DNA from: HyVt-443 sp964544655
GTDB lineage: Bacteria > Pseudomonadota > Gammaproteobacteria > Chromatiales > Chromatiaceae
Reading direction: 5' to 3'
DNA: 64,000 bases
Assembly: GCA_964544655.1 (NCBI GenBank)
Contig: CAZJCM010000007.1
Coordinates: forward strand, 1 to 64,000
This document shows positions 40,537-49,481 of this stretch, one piece after another. Position 1 is the first letter of the stretch. Every line of letters starts with the position of its first letter. Position numbers and translations under genes: made by a program. The notes under the pieces are model-generated. The model did not search any database. It had not been told where the DNA came from and saw only the letters and a program-made list of their open reading frames with translations.

Positions 40537-41798
40537 AACCGGAAGTCGCGGAAGGGATCGTGGAACTGAACCGGCAGATCGATTCACGGACGGCCGCCTA
40601 CTTCTCCAGCTGCGTGCACTGCGGGCTCTGTGCCGAGGCATGCCTGTTCTATACCGAGACCGGGGATCCGCGCTACACGCCAATCCACAAGCTGGAGCCC
40701 ATGCGCCGTCTGTGGCGCCAGAAACACACCTTCTGGGGGCGCCTCGCCGCTTCCGTAGGGTTGTCCCGGCCGCTCACGGAACAGGACTTCGCCGACTGGG
40801 AGGAGCTGTTGTACGACAGCTGCACCATGTGCGGTCGCTGCTCTATGGTCTGCCCGGTAGGGAACGATATCACCTACATGATCCGCCGCCAGCGTGAAGG
40901 TTTTTCCCGTGCCGGTTATGCACCGCCGGGGGTGCAGGAAGCCACCCGGCGCTCCCTGGAACTCGGCAGCCCCATGGGGGTGACCGTGAAGACCCTGAGG
41001 GCACAGCTCAGTCATGTGGAAAAGGCGACGGGACTGAGTATCCCCATCGACCAGCAGGGGGCAGACTACATGGCCCTGTTCTCTTCCATGGAGGTAATCA
41101 ACTTCCCTGAGTACATCGAAAGCTTGGCGCGCATCTTTCATGCATCAGGTGTTTCCTGGACTATTGCCAGCGAGGGATTCGAAGCGACCAACAGCGGCAT
41201 CCAGATTGGCAGCAGTGAGGCAGCCCGGGAGATCGTCGGCCGGGTGGTGAAAGCTGCCGAGGCGCTGCAGGTAAAGTATGTGATCAGTCCGGAATGCGGT
41301 CATGCCTATACCGCCATCCGCTGGGAGGGGCCGAACCTGATCGGCCGGCCCTACAAATTCCAGGTGATACATATTCTGGAACTGCTGGATCAACTGCAAA
41401 AGGAGGGTCGGTTGAAGTTGGAGGGCCAGACCGACACGCCCATGAGTTTTCACGATCCCTGTCAGATCGTGCGCCGTGGGGGTGTTATCGATGAACCCCG
41501 GGATCTGCTGAAAAAGGTCGCCAGTGGTTTTGTGGAGATGGCAGACCATGGCGTGATGAACTGGTGCTGCGGTGGCGGCGGGGGTGTCAGCGCCAACGAG
41601 CGGGCTGACGACCTGCGGCTGCGGGTGTTCAAGCGCAAGAAGAGCCAGCTGGATGAACTGGGGGTGCATACTCTGGTGACCGCCTGCGCCAACTGTCGCA
41701 TCGTGCTTGAGGAAGGACTGGAGGCCTACGAAATGGATACTGAGGTGATCGGTCTGACCGAGTTGGTGGCGACCTATCTGGAGCCGGCGGCCGAATGA
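40533..41798 (+). CDS. HdrD/DsrK-like iron-sulfur protein with CCG domains
   Basis: This 421-residue cytoplasmic protein has two N-terminal 4Fe-4S motifs, CVHCGLCAEAC and CTMCGRCSMVCPVGND. Two cysteine-rich CCG domains follow (PECGHAYTAIRWEG near 255; NWCCGGGGGVSANE with CANCR near 345-380). The latter are the catalytic non-cubane cluster type of heterodisulfide reductase HdrD/HdrB. The order NarI-like then HdrD-like equals the DsrMK/HdrED layout. It may link formate oxidation to a disulfide or thiol substrate, or be a quinone-reactive module; only homology supports this. It is the last gene of the operon. Confidence 0.87.
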   Translation: MKPEVAEGIVELNRQIDSRTAAYFSSCVHCGLCAEACLFYTETGDPRYTPIHKLEPMRRLWRQKHTFWGRLAASVGLSRPLTEQDFADWEELLYDSCTMCGRCSMVCPVGNDITYMIRRQREGFSRAGYAPPGVQEATRRSLELGSPMGVTVKTLRAQLSHVEKATGLSIPIDQQGADYMALFSSMEVINFPEYIESLARIFHASGVSWTIASEGFEATNSGIQIGSSEAAREIVGRVVKAAEALQVKYVISPECGHAYTAIRWEGPNLIGRPYKFQVIHILELLDQLQKEGRLKLEGQTDTPMSFHDPCQIVRRGGVIDEPRDLLKKVASGFVEMADHGVMNWCCGGGGGVSANERADDLRLRVFKRKKSQLDELGVHTLVTACANCRIVLEEGLEAYEMDTEVIGLTELVATYLEPAAE

Positions 41799-41827
41799 TC
41801 GATTGAGGTTGCTTCTGAAGCCAAGGG

Positions 41828-41854
41828 TGGTGGATAAGCGCAGTGCATCCACCA
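41828..41854. repeat. Palindromic dispersed-repeat-like element
   Basis: TGGTGGAT and ATCCACCA flank an 11-base GC-rich loop between the convergent formate dehydrogenase and phosphoglycerate mutase genes. The sequence resembles a short palindromic repeat (GTGGATAAGCGCAGCGCATCCAC) that I recall as common in many gammaproteobacterial intergenic regions. Here it may also act as a two-way terminator. Confidence 0.5.
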
Positions 41855-41915
41855 TATTGGAGGTTATTTTCGTTGACGCGTGTCTCCTGGTTCCGGGCGA
41901 TGGCCCGGTCGTAGT

Positions 41916-43238
41916 CTACGGTTCCCAAGGGGGGGTGGAAGCCGGTGCATAGAATGGGGTGTCCAACTCCCTGAATTTGTGCAGCACCCCCATGGCGTCC
42001 AGCAGGGCACAGAGAAAGCCGGTGCCTGACACCCGGCCCATCCCGCCAAGGCCACACTCGGTCTCTCCGAAGGTTCGGCAACCGTCCCGGCGCCCCTGGG
42101 GGGCATGGAGCAGGGATGGTACCGGGTCGCCCACATGGCGGCCGCTGTTGCAGTCGGTGGAGTGGTCGCCGGTGATGCCGATCACCAGTCCCTGGTCGAG
42201 CAAGGGTGAGATGGCATGGTCGATGCGTTCCAACAGCTGTCTCTTCCCTTCCGGATCACGATCGTGAGCGCAGATGTCCGGCCCCTTGATGTGCAGGAAT
42301 ACCAGATCGTGCTGTGCCAGGGCCGTGATCGCTGTATCGACCTTGGCTTCGAGGTCGGTGTCGGGCAGGGCGGTGAAGCCCGGGTTTTCCAGTACCGTAA
42401 AACCCAGCAGGTGGCCAAGTCCGGTGACGGTGCTTTCCCTGGCGATCAGTGCCGGGTGGATGCCGAGATGCCGGGTAAGCCCCTGGACCGGGTGGCGCAT
42501 GCCGGGGCTGCGGCAGAGGATGCCGTTGGCTGGTGGCAGGCCGCTTTCCAGGCGGTGCCGGTTGACCGGGTGCTCTTTCAGACGCCGATGGGCGATCTGG
42601 GTGAAACGGTTGATTGCCCTGGCGCTGGCGCGGGCGCGCAGGTCGTCCTGTAGTGGCCTTGCGGGAGGGAGTGCGGCCGGGTGATCCAGGTCGCCTGGAT
42701 CGGTATCTGAAATCCGGGCCGACAACCCCTCTCCCTGAAGACACAGCACCGCCCGGTGCTGGGTCGCCGGATAGAGGCTGGCACGCACGCCGTCGCCCAG
42801 GTCCAGATCCCGCAGTTCGGCCGCCAACAGGGCCGCGTCCTGTTCACTGATGCGCCCGGCGCGCCGGTCGAGAATGCGAAAACCATCACCATTCTGCTCG
42901 ATGGTCGCCAGATTGGCGCGAATCAGCAGTTCGCCGTCGGGACCGTTCAGGCCGATGCCGGCTGCTTCGATGGGGCCTCTGGCCAGATGTATGATTTCAC
43001 CTGGTGGAATACCCAGCAATATGCCGGTGCCGGTGTGGGTGCCTACCGGCACGCCGGGGAACAGGGGATCCACTATGGCCCCCTGACCTGCGGTGATCAG
43101 CCGGTCCATGTTGGGTGTGGCTGCCGCTTCCAGTGGAGTGGCTCCGCCGAACTGTTGTTGTCCCCGATCGCCAAGGCCATCCAGGATCAGCAGTACCCCT
43201 TTGTATCGGGCGCTGTTTCTGGTGTTGGAATCAGTCAT
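41916..43238 (-). CDS. apgM: 2,3-bisphosphoglycerate-independent phosphoglycerate mutase, ApgM type
   Basis: This 440-residue member of the alkaline-phosphatase superfamily is in the archaeal-like ApgM group. The N-terminal GVLLILDGLGDR holds the metal-binding Asp, followed by GATPLEAAATPNMDRL, PVGTHTGTGILLG (nucleophile region) and the C-terminal HIKGPDICAHDRDPEGK and GITGDHSTDCNSGRHVGDPVP. It interconverts 3- and 2-phosphoglycerate. The ATG at 43238 fits the family start; the frame opens earlier inside the kinase gene. It overlaps the 2-phosphoglycerate kinase gene by 8 bases, so both act in one operon. Confidence 0.88.
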   Translation of the reverse strand: MTDSNTRNSARYKGVLLILDGLGDRGQQQFGGATPLEAAATPNMDRLITAGQGAIVDPLFPGVPVGTHTGTGILLGIPPGEIIHLARGPIEAAGIGLNGPDGELLIRANLATIEQNGDGFRILDRRAGRISEQDAALLAAELRDLDLGDGVRASLYPATQHRAVLCLQGEGLSARISDTDPGDLDHPAALPPARPLQDDLRARASARAINRFTQIAHRRLKEHPVNRHRLESGLPPANGILCRSPGMRHPVQGLTRHLGIHPALIARESTVTGLGHLLGFTVLENPGFTALPDTDLEAKVDTAITALAQHDLVFLHIKGPDICAHDRDPEGKRQLLERIDHAISPLLDQGLVIGITGDHSTDCNSGRHVGDPVPSLLHAPQGRRDGCRTFGETECGLGGMGRVSGTGFLCALLDAMGVLHKFRELDTPFYAPASTPPWEP

Positions 43239-44418
43239 GCCCAAATACCTCTGCCGGAGTCCCGGTAAATCCCTCCGACATGACGTCGATGATGGTGCGC
43301 ATGATCTCCACCGTGGTCTTCTCCCGGTCATCGTTGGTGATGATGGGGATGCCATGCTGGTCGGCTTCGGAGAGCAGATAGGTCTGTAGTTCCCAGATGC
43401 GTTCGAAACCGGACAGGTAGCGCTTGCTGCCCCTCTCCGGGGCACGCTTGCCGCGGCCCTGCAGGCGCTTTTTCAGTTTGTCCTTTTTCAGCACCGCCAG
43501 CATGATCGGGACGATGACTGCATCCTCCCGGCGGTCGATGTAACCGAGCAGGGAGGGATGGACATGCACCCCCTCCAGGATCAGGGAGACCCGCTCCTTC
43601 AGGGCGCGCTGAATCACCGCTTCGCAGGGCACGGAGACCAGCTCCATCTGGCTGCGGTAGCCGTCTGCGATCAGGCTCTCCTGATCCTGATTGGTGAGCT
43701 TGGCCGGCAGGGCGGTCCAGGCGTCGAAGGCTGAGGTGTGCAGTACCGGCAACAGCCGCTTGGGCAACAGCTGCCGCATCACTTCCCGCAGCATGTCCGT
43801 GGACTGGGTGCGCACCACCCCGAGCCGATGCGCCACCTCAGTGGCTACAGTGCTCTTGCCGCAGCCGGTGGTGCCGCCAAGCAGCAGAATAAGCGGCTGG
43901 TTGCTATGCTTGTATTTCTCCCATACCAAATAGCGCCGAGCCACCTCTGGCCCTAAGTGCCGGTGCAGGCAAATATAGGTCAGATGGCCGAGCCGTGAGC
44001 TGTTGACTTCCGATACACCATTCTCCAGCAGGTGCTGATAAACATGGCGGCTGGCCAGTTTCGCTTGGTCGGCGGAGAGTCCGCATGACTGCAGACACTG
44101 CAGATGTTCTGTGTGGGCGAAGGGGAGTGCCTGGCCGTCGGCATCCCGCACCATGATCAGGGCCGGTGCATGGCCTGTGGGCTGATAGGCATCCGCGATA
44201 GTGTCGTCGAAGGTGTTCCGCAGCAGCTCCAGTACGAGCTGGTGGAGTTGCCCGGTGGTGATCTGATCCCTGTCTGCCAGCGCCTCGCGTACCTGGGTGG
44301 CCAGTTTGTAGGCATCGTCGAAGCCGAGGCCCGCGTCGTGCAAGGAGCGGACCAGAATGCCGCGCAGGAAGGGGACGCGGGTGCCGTCGGACGGGTCGAT
44401 TACGAAAGTCTTTGCCAT
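43231..44418 (-). CDS. 2-phosphoglycerate kinase
   Basis: This 395-residue protein has an N-terminal ATP-cone-like region (VPFLRGILVRSLHDAGLGFDDA, about 14-110). A P-loop kinase domain follows, with LLLGGTTGCGKSTVATEVAHRL at about 185-206, then TDMLREVMR and LILEGVHVHPSLL. This is the layout of archaeal 2-phosphoglycerate kinase, which makes 2,3-diphosphoglycerate from 2-phosphoglycerate and ATP. The archaeal product is precursor of cyclic 2,3-diphosphoglycerate. No cyclising enzyme is visible here. The ATG at 44418 is used because similarity starts at AKTFVIDPSDG. It is divergent from pstS across a Pho box. Confidence 0.85.
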   Translation of the reverse strand: MAKTFVIDPSDGTRVPFLRGILVRSLHDAGLGFDDAYKLATQVREALADRDQITTGQLHQLVLELLRNTFDDTIADAYQPTGHAPALIMVRDADGQALPFAHTEHLQCLQSCGLSADQAKLASRHVYQHLLENGVSEVNSSRLGHLTYICLHRHLGPEVARRYLVWEKYKHSNQPLILLLGGTTGCGKSTVATEVAHRLGVVRTQSTDMLREVMRQLLPKRLLPVLHTSAFDAWTALPAKLTNQDQESLIADGYRSQMELVSVPCEAVIQRALKERVSLILEGVHVHPSLLGYIDRREDAVIVPIMLAVLKKDKLKKRLQGRGKRAPERGSKRYLSGFERIWELQTYLLSEADQHGIPIITNDDREKTTVEIMRTIIDVMSEGFTGTPAEVFGHD

Positions 44419-44551
44419 AGAGCGCTGCAAGCCTGCCGTTGATCCGGCAACCATAACAGAAAAGTAGCCGCGCAGCTGCAAGCCGGTCTGTGGCAGCTGG
44501 CAAAGGTCTGTTTCAAAAATGTCGCGCACAGCCCCGGTGATTCTTTGGGGC

Positions 44552-44585
44552 CTGTAGTAATCCTGTAACAATCCGCCAGCATACT
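44552..44585 (+). promoter_or_regulatory. Pho box and -10 element of pstS
   Basis: CTGTAGTAATCCTGTAAC at 44552-44569 gives two PhoB half-sites with an 11-base period. CATACT at 44580-44585 lies ten bases after the box as its -10. It sits in the 204-base spacer shared with the 2-phosphoglycerate kinase operon, which it may also influence. Confidence 0.75.
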
Positions 44586-44622
44586 CCGCGTCAGATTCTC
44601 AACCAACCGGAGTATTTAGACA

Positions 44623-45711
44623 GTGAACAAAAAACAGATCGTCTTGAGTGGCGCATTGGCCCTGACAACTCTGGGTGCCCAGGCAGCCTCCCGGGACTAT
44701 ATTTCCATCGTCGGTTCATCCACCGTCTATCCTTTCGCCACCGTGGTGGCCGAGACCTTCGGCAAGACCTCCAAGTTCAAGACGCCAAAGATCGAATCCA
44801 CCGGTTCCGGTGGTGGGCTGAAGCTGTTCTGCGAGGGGGTTGGGGTGCAGTATCCGGATATCACCAATGCCTCCCGGCGAATCAAGAAGTCCGAGGTGGA
44901 GCGTTGCGCGAAGAACGGCGTGACAGAGATCGTCGAGGTGAAGGTCGGGTATGACGGGATCGTGCTGGCAAACTCCAAGCAGGCGCCGCAGATGGATCTC
45001 TCCCGTAAATCCATTTTCCTGGCCCTGGCCAAGCAGGTGCCGAACCCCAAGGGTGGTGACACCCTGGTGGACAATCCCTACAAGACTTGGCATGACGTCG
45101 ATTCGACCCTGCCCAATGTGAAGATCGAAGTGCTGGGCCCACCGCCGACCTCCGGTACCCGTGATGCCTTCGTCGAGCTGGCCATGGAAGGTGGCTGTAA
45201 GAAGTTCGATTGGATCAAGCAGATCAAGGCCGATTCCAAGACGGCAAAGAAGGCTGGCGACAAGGCCAAGGCCAAGCAGCTGAAGAGCCGTTACAAGGGT
45301 ATCTGCCATACCATCCGTGAGGACGGCGCCTACATCGAGGCGGGTGAGAACGATAACCTGATCGTGCAGAAGCTGGATAGCAATCCGAAGGCGGTGGGTA
45401 TCTTTGGTTTCAGCTTCCTGGAGCAGAACGAGGACAAGATCCAGGGCTCCAAGGTAGATGGCGTGGCCCCGACCTTTGAGAATATCGCGGAAGGAAAGTA
45501 CCCCGTTTCCCGCCCTTTGTTCTTCTATGTCAAGAAGGCCCACGTGGGCAAGATTCCGGGTATCCGCGAGTACCTGGCCGAGTTTACCAGTGAGAAGGCC
45601 TGGGGTGATGAGGGTTATCTGTCAGACAAGGGACTGATCCCGATGCCTGGGGCAGAGCGTGAAAAGTATACCGCCGATGCCAAGGCACTGAAGCCGCTGA
45701 AGCTCAACTGA
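44623..45711 (+). CDS. pstS: Phosphate ABC transporter substrate-binding protein PstS
   Basis: This periplasmic phosphate-binding protein has 362 residues. A signal peptide ends in AQA at about 21. The mature protein starts with ISIVGSSTVYPFATVVAETF and has the phosphate-binding loop STGSGGGLKLFCEGVG and PPTSGTRDAFVELA. It is longer than E. coli PstS and belongs to the marine/alphaproteobacterial-like subfamily. The start is GTG. The Pho box upstream predicts induction on phosphate limitation. It delivers phosphate to PstCAB encoded downstream. Confidence 0.94.
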   Translation: MNKKQIVLSGALALTTLGAQAASRDYISIVGSSTVYPFATVVAETFGKTSKFKTPKIESTGSGGGLKLFCEGVGVQYPDITNASRRIKKSEVERCAKNGVTEIVEVKVGYDGIVLANSKQAPQMDLSRKSIFLALAKQVPNPKGGDTLVDNPYKTWHDVDSTLPNVKIEVLGPPPTSGTRDAFVELAMEGGCKKFDWIKQIKADSKTAKKAGDKAKAKQLKSRYKGICHTIREDGAYIEAGENDNLIVQKLDSNPKAVGIFGFSFLEQNEDKIQGSKVDGVAPTFENIAEGKYPVSRPLFFYVKKAHVGKIPGIREYLAEFTSEKAWGDEGYLSDKGLIPMPGAEREKYTADAKALKPLKLN

Positions 45712-45727
45712 CAGCGCCAGGGAGCGG

Positions 45728-45780
45728 CACCCCTGTTGCGGAGATCCGGGTTATGCACCGGATCTCTGTGGCGGGGGTGT
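45728..45780 (+). promoter_or_regulatory. Intercistronic stem-loop between pstS and pstC
   Basis: GAGATCCGG (45741-45749) pairs with CCGGATCTC (45758-45766) around an eight-base loop. Outer CACCCC and GGGGTG segments may extend the stem. No T-run follows, so it is more likely an mRNA-stabilising or attenuating element that keeps pstS expression above pstC. Confidence 0.55.
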
Positions 45781-45844
45781 CGTTCATCTGTCGCGAGCCG
45801 GGATATTATCGGCAGCCCTGCTTCCCTTTTATGGGTTTTCTGCA

Positions 45845-47233
45845 ATGCATATCACCACCACTCTCGTCGTTCTGTTGATTCTGATGGCCGTGGCCTACCA
45901 GATCGGTTGGCGCCGCTCTCTCAGGGTTGCCGGTGGCCGCTCCAGGATGGCCCGGCTTCACTCCCTGCCCGGGTATCACGGTCTCTATACGGCCCTTCTG
46001 TGTGGTCTGCCAGCACTGGTGGTCCTGGGCCTCTGGGTCGCTTTTCAATCCAATGTCATCACCCATCTGGTACTGGCTGATCTGCCACCGGAGATGCGCC
46101 AGTTGCCATCAGAGCATCTCGGGCTGCTGGTCAATGACATCCGTAATCTGGCCCAGGGCAATATCACTTCTGGTGAGATCAGCCCGGCCATGCAACAGGC
46201 AGCGGATCACTACCGCAGCCTGCAACAGACCGCATCAGCGGCCCTGCTGGTGGTGGTCATCTCCCTGGCCATCGCTGGCATCCTGATTGGTTGGCGCATG
46301 ATTTCGCCCCGTCTGCGCGCCCGCAACCGTGTTGAGAACATCGTGCGCTGGCTGCTCATCATCAGCTCCCTGGTGGCGATCTTCACCACCCTGGGTATCG
46401 TCCTGTCGGTGCTGTTCGAATCGATTCGGTTCTTCAATATCATTCCCATCAGCGATTTTCTGTTCGGCCTCAGTTGGAGTCCGCAGATGGCGATCCGCGA
46501 GGATCAGGTCGGCTCTTCCGGTGCCTTTGGCGTGATCCCCCTGTTTGCCGGTACCTTGCTGATCTCCCTGATCGCCCTGCTGGTGGCTGTGCCCATCGGC
46601 CTGATGTCGGCGATCTACCTCTCCGAGTATGCCGGCCGCAGGTTGCGTGCTCTGGCCAAGCCGGTGCTGGAGATTCTGGCCGGCATCCCGACCGTGGTCT
46701 ACGGCTTTTTTGCTGCCCTGACCGTGGCCCCCTTCATTCGTGACAGCGGTGCTTTTGTCGGATTGGAAGTCTCTTCCGAGAGCGCCCTCGCGGCCGGGCT
46801 GGTGATGGGTGTCATGATCATCCCTTTCGTCTCGTCCCTCTCCGACGATGTGATCAATGCGGTGCCCCAGGCGATGCGTGACGCCTCCTATGGGGTCGGG
46901 GCAACCCGCGCTGAAACCATTACCCAGGTGGTCATCCCGGCGGCGCTGCCGGGAATCGTCGGCGGTGTACTGCTGGCCGCATCACGGGCCATCGGCGAGA
47001 CCATGATCGTGGTGATGGCGGCCGGTCTGACCGCCAACTTCACCGCCAATCCGCTGGAGAGCGTGACCACCGTGACGGTGCAGATCGTCACCCTGCTGGT
47101 GGGGGATCAGGAGTTCGACAGTCCTAAGACCCTGGCCGCCTTTGCCCTGGGTCTGACGCTGTTCGTCGTCACCCTCGTCATGAATGTCATCGCGTTGCAC
47201 GTGGTGCGCAAATATCGTGAACAATATGAGTGA
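45845..47233 (+). CDS. pstC: Phosphate ABC transporter permease PstC
   Basis: This 462-residue inner-membrane permease has an N-terminal extension with two or three extra helices. The canonical six-helix domain then follows, with the EAA-type loop DVINAVPQAMRDASYGVGATRAETITQVVIPAALPGIVGG. It forms the phosphate channel with PstA. The extended N terminus (about 200 residues before FGVIPLFAGTLL) is typical of the long PstC subfamily found with the long PstA. Its stop overlaps the pstA start. Confidence 0.93.
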   Translation: MHITTTLVVLLILMAVAYQIGWRRSLRVAGGRSRMARLHSLPGYHGLYTALLCGLPALVVLGLWVAFQSNVITHLVLADLPPEMRQLPSEHLGLLVNDIRNLAQGNITSGEISPAMQQAADHYRSLQQTASAALLVVVISLAIAGILIGWRMISPRLRARNRVENIVRWLLIISSLVAIFTTLGIVLSVLFESIRFFNIIPISDFLFGLSWSPQMAIREDQVGSSGAFGVIPLFAGTLLISLIALLVAVPIGLMSAIYLSEYAGRRLRALAKPVLEILAGIPTVVYGFFAALTVAPFIRDSGAFVGLEVSSESALAAGLVMGVMIIPFVSSLSDDVINAVPQAMRDASYGVGATRAETITQVVIPAALPGIVGGVLLAASRAIGETMIVVMAAGLTANFTANPLESVTTVTVQIVTLLVGDQEFDSPKTLAAFALGLTLFVVTLVMNVIALHVVRKYREQYE

Positions 47234-48515
47234 ATCAAATCTGAAACCGATCGATCTGATCAACGCAGGCCTGGCGCGGCGGCGTGCCCGTGAGCGCCGT
47301 TTTCGGCTGATCGGGCTGGGGGCCGTCGTCATCGGTCTTAGCCTGGTGGTGATCCTGTTCAGCGATATCATCGGCAAGGGCTATACGGGGTTTCTGCAGA
47401 CCCAGATTCGCCTGACCATCGACTTCGACCCGCAATCACTGGACCCGGATGGCCAGCGGGATCCGGAGGCGTTGTCCCGGGCCGACTATGCGGGCCTGAT
47501 CAAGGCTGCCCTGCGCGCCAGGTTTCCCGACGTCAAGGCGCGCAAGGAGAAGCGCAGCCTGTACCGGATCATCAGTTCCGGGGCACCCTTTGCGCTACGT
47601 GAGATGGTGTTGGCGAACCCGGACCTCATCGGTACCAGCAAGCCGGTGTGGCTGGTTGCCGACGATGATATCGATATGGTGGTGAAGGGGCATATCGACC
47701 GCACCATCCCAGAGGCCAACCGGCGCGTGAAGGACAAGGTGATCGCCTGGGTGGAGCGGCTGGAGCAGGAAGGGGCTGTGGCGAAACGCTTCAATACCAC
47801 CCTGTTCACCCATGGTGACTCCCGGGAGCCGGAGCAGGCGGGCATCGGCGGGGCGGTGATGGGTTCCCTGTACACCTTGCTGGTGACCCTGTTGCTCTCC
47901 TTTCCCATCGGTGTGGCCACGGCGGTCTATCTGGAAGAGTATGCCCCGGTCAATCGCTGGACCGATCTGATCGAGGTGAATATCAACAACCTGGCGGCGG
48001 TGCCTTCCATCGTCTTCGGTCTGCTGGGGTTGGCGGTGTTCATCAACTTCTTCGGCCTGCCCCGTTCGGCCCCGCTGGTAGGTGGCCTGGTGCTGACCCT
48101 GATGACCCTGCCCACCATCATCATCGCCAGCCGTGCGGCCCTGAAATCGGTGCCGCCGTCGATCCGCGAGGCGGCCCTGGGTGTTGGGGCCTCCAAGCTG
48201 CAGACTATCATCCATCACGTGCTGCCCCTGGCCATGCCGGGGATGCTCACCGGCACGATCATCGGCATGGCTCAGGCGCTGGGGGAGTCGGCGCCGCTGC
48301 TGATGATCGGAATGGTGGCATTCATCGTCGATATTCCCCACAGCGCGCTGGATCCGGCCACCGTGTTGCCGGTGCAAGTCTATCTCTGGGCCGACAGTCC
48401 GGAGCGGGCCTTCGTCGAGCGCACCTCGGCGGCAATCATGGTGTTGCTTGCCTTCCTCATCGTCATGAACCTGCTGGCGGTGATTCTGCGTAAGAAATTT
48501 GAACGGCGCTGGTAG
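47226..48515 (+). CDS. pstA: Phosphate ABC transporter permease PstA
   Basis: This 429-residue inner-membrane permease belongs to the long PstA subfamily. One N-terminal helix (about 25-45) is followed by a soluble domain (about 50-215) of unknown role. The transmembrane domain then carries the EAA loop SVPPSIREAALGVGASKLQTIIHHVLPLAMPGMLTG. The ATG at 47226 overlaps the pstC stop by 8 bases, and the longer open frame has no merit. It pairs with PstC in the PstSCAB phosphate pump. Confidence 0.93.
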   Translation: MSESNLKPIDLINAGLARRRARERRFRLIGLGAVVIGLSLVVILFSDIIGKGYTGFLQTQIRLTIDFDPQSLDPDGQRDPEALSRADYAGLIKAALRARFPDVKARKEKRSLYRIISSGAPFALREMVLANPDLIGTSKPVWLVADDDIDMVVKGHIDRTIPEANRRVKDKVIAWVERLEQEGAVAKRFNTTLFTHGDSREPEQAGIGGAVMGSLYTLLVTLLLSFPIGVATAVYLEEYAPVNRWTDLIEVNINNLAAVPSIVFGLLGLAVFINFFGLPRSAPLVGGLVLTLMTLPTIIIASRAALKSVPPSIREAALGVGASKLQTIIHHVLPLAMPGMLTGTIIGMAQALGESAPLLMIGMVAFIVDIPHSALDPATVLPVQVYLWADSPERAFVERTSAAIMVLLAFLIVMNLLAVILRKKFERRW

Positions 48516-48544
48516 CGCCTGTCCCTTTGGCGAGGTTGTATATC

Positions 48545-49429
48545 ATGAACACGACAGCTGATGCGGCTATCATTGAAAATGTCATTCCAATAGATGCCGT
48601 TGCACAGGAGTCAGAAGCGTTGAAAGCTGCAGAGTACGAATTTGCTGGAACGGTGGGGGACATCACGGCATCCAGGCCGCGCATGACGGCCCGTAACGTG
48701 AATGTCTGGTACGGCGATAAGCAGGCCATTCTGGATGTCAGTCTGGATATCGGCCAGAACGAAGTGATCGCCATGATTGGACCCTCCGGCTGTGGCAAGT
48801 CCACCTTCCTGCGCTGTCTCAACCGGATGAACGACACCATCGATATCTGCCGGGTCAGCGGTGAGATCAAGCTGGGCGATCAGGACATCTACGACAAGCG
48901 CATGGATGTGGTGCCGCTGCGGGCCCAGGTGGGGATGGTGTTCCAGAAGCCCAACCCGTTTCCAAAATCGATCTATGACAACATCGCCTATGGACCGCGT
49001 ATCCATGGACTGGCGCCAACCAAGGCCGACCTGGATGAGATCGTTGAGACCACGCTGCGCCGTGCCGGCCTCTGGGAGGAGGTGAAGGACCGGTTGAGTC
49101 AGCCTGGCACCGGGCTCTCCGGTGGTCAGCAGCAGCGCCTCTGTATTGCCCGTGCTATCGCTGTATCGCCCGAAGTGATCCTGATGGATGAGCCCTGCTC
49201 CGCCCTGGATCCTATCGCCACCGCCAAGGTGGAGGAGCTGATCGAGGAGTTGCGGGAGCGGTACACCATTGCCATCGTCACCCACTCCATGCAGCAGGCG
49301 GCACGGGTCTCCCAGCGCACCGCCTATTTCCATCTGGGGCGGCTGATCGAGGTGGGCAGGACGGATGACATATTTACCAATCCCCGACACAAGCTCACCG
49401 AGGATTACATCACCGGTCGCTTTGGTTGA
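48545..49429 (+). CDS. pstB: Phosphate ABC transporter ATPase PstB
   Basis: This ATPase has 294 residues. Walker A is IGPSGCGKSTFLRCLNRMND, the signature LSGGQQQRLCIARAIAVSPEV and Walker B ILMDEPCSALDP, all in the order of PstB. The N-terminal 45 residues before MTARNVNVWYGDKQAIL are an unconserved extension. It energises phosphate import through PstCA, and with PhoU relays the phosphate signal to PhoR. The ATG at 48545 is preferred to an upstream one at 48527. Confidence 0.95.
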   Translation: MNTTADAAIIENVIPIDAVAQESEALKAAEYEFAGTVGDITASRPRMTARNVNVWYGDKQAILDVSLDIGQNEVIAMIGPSGCGKSTFLRCLNRMNDTIDICRVSGEIKLGDQDIYDKRMDVVPLRAQVGMVFQKPNPFPKSIYDNIAYGPRIHGLAPTKADLDEIVETTLRRAGLWEEVKDRLSQPGTGLSGGQQQRLCIARAIAVSPEVILMDEPCSALDPIATAKVEELIEELRERYTIAIVTHSMQQAARVSQRTAYFHLGRLIEVGRTDDIFTNPRHKLTEDYITGRFG

Positions 49430-49481
49430 TCCTCGTTCATTTGCAGTCGGCACAGCAACGGCCAATATTTAGGAAAACGAT

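Noticed and set aside
41916..44418. Complete cyclic 2,3-diphosphoglycerate pathway
   Set aside because: Only the mutase and kinase are present; no cyclising synthetase is visible, so the cyclic product cannot be claimed.
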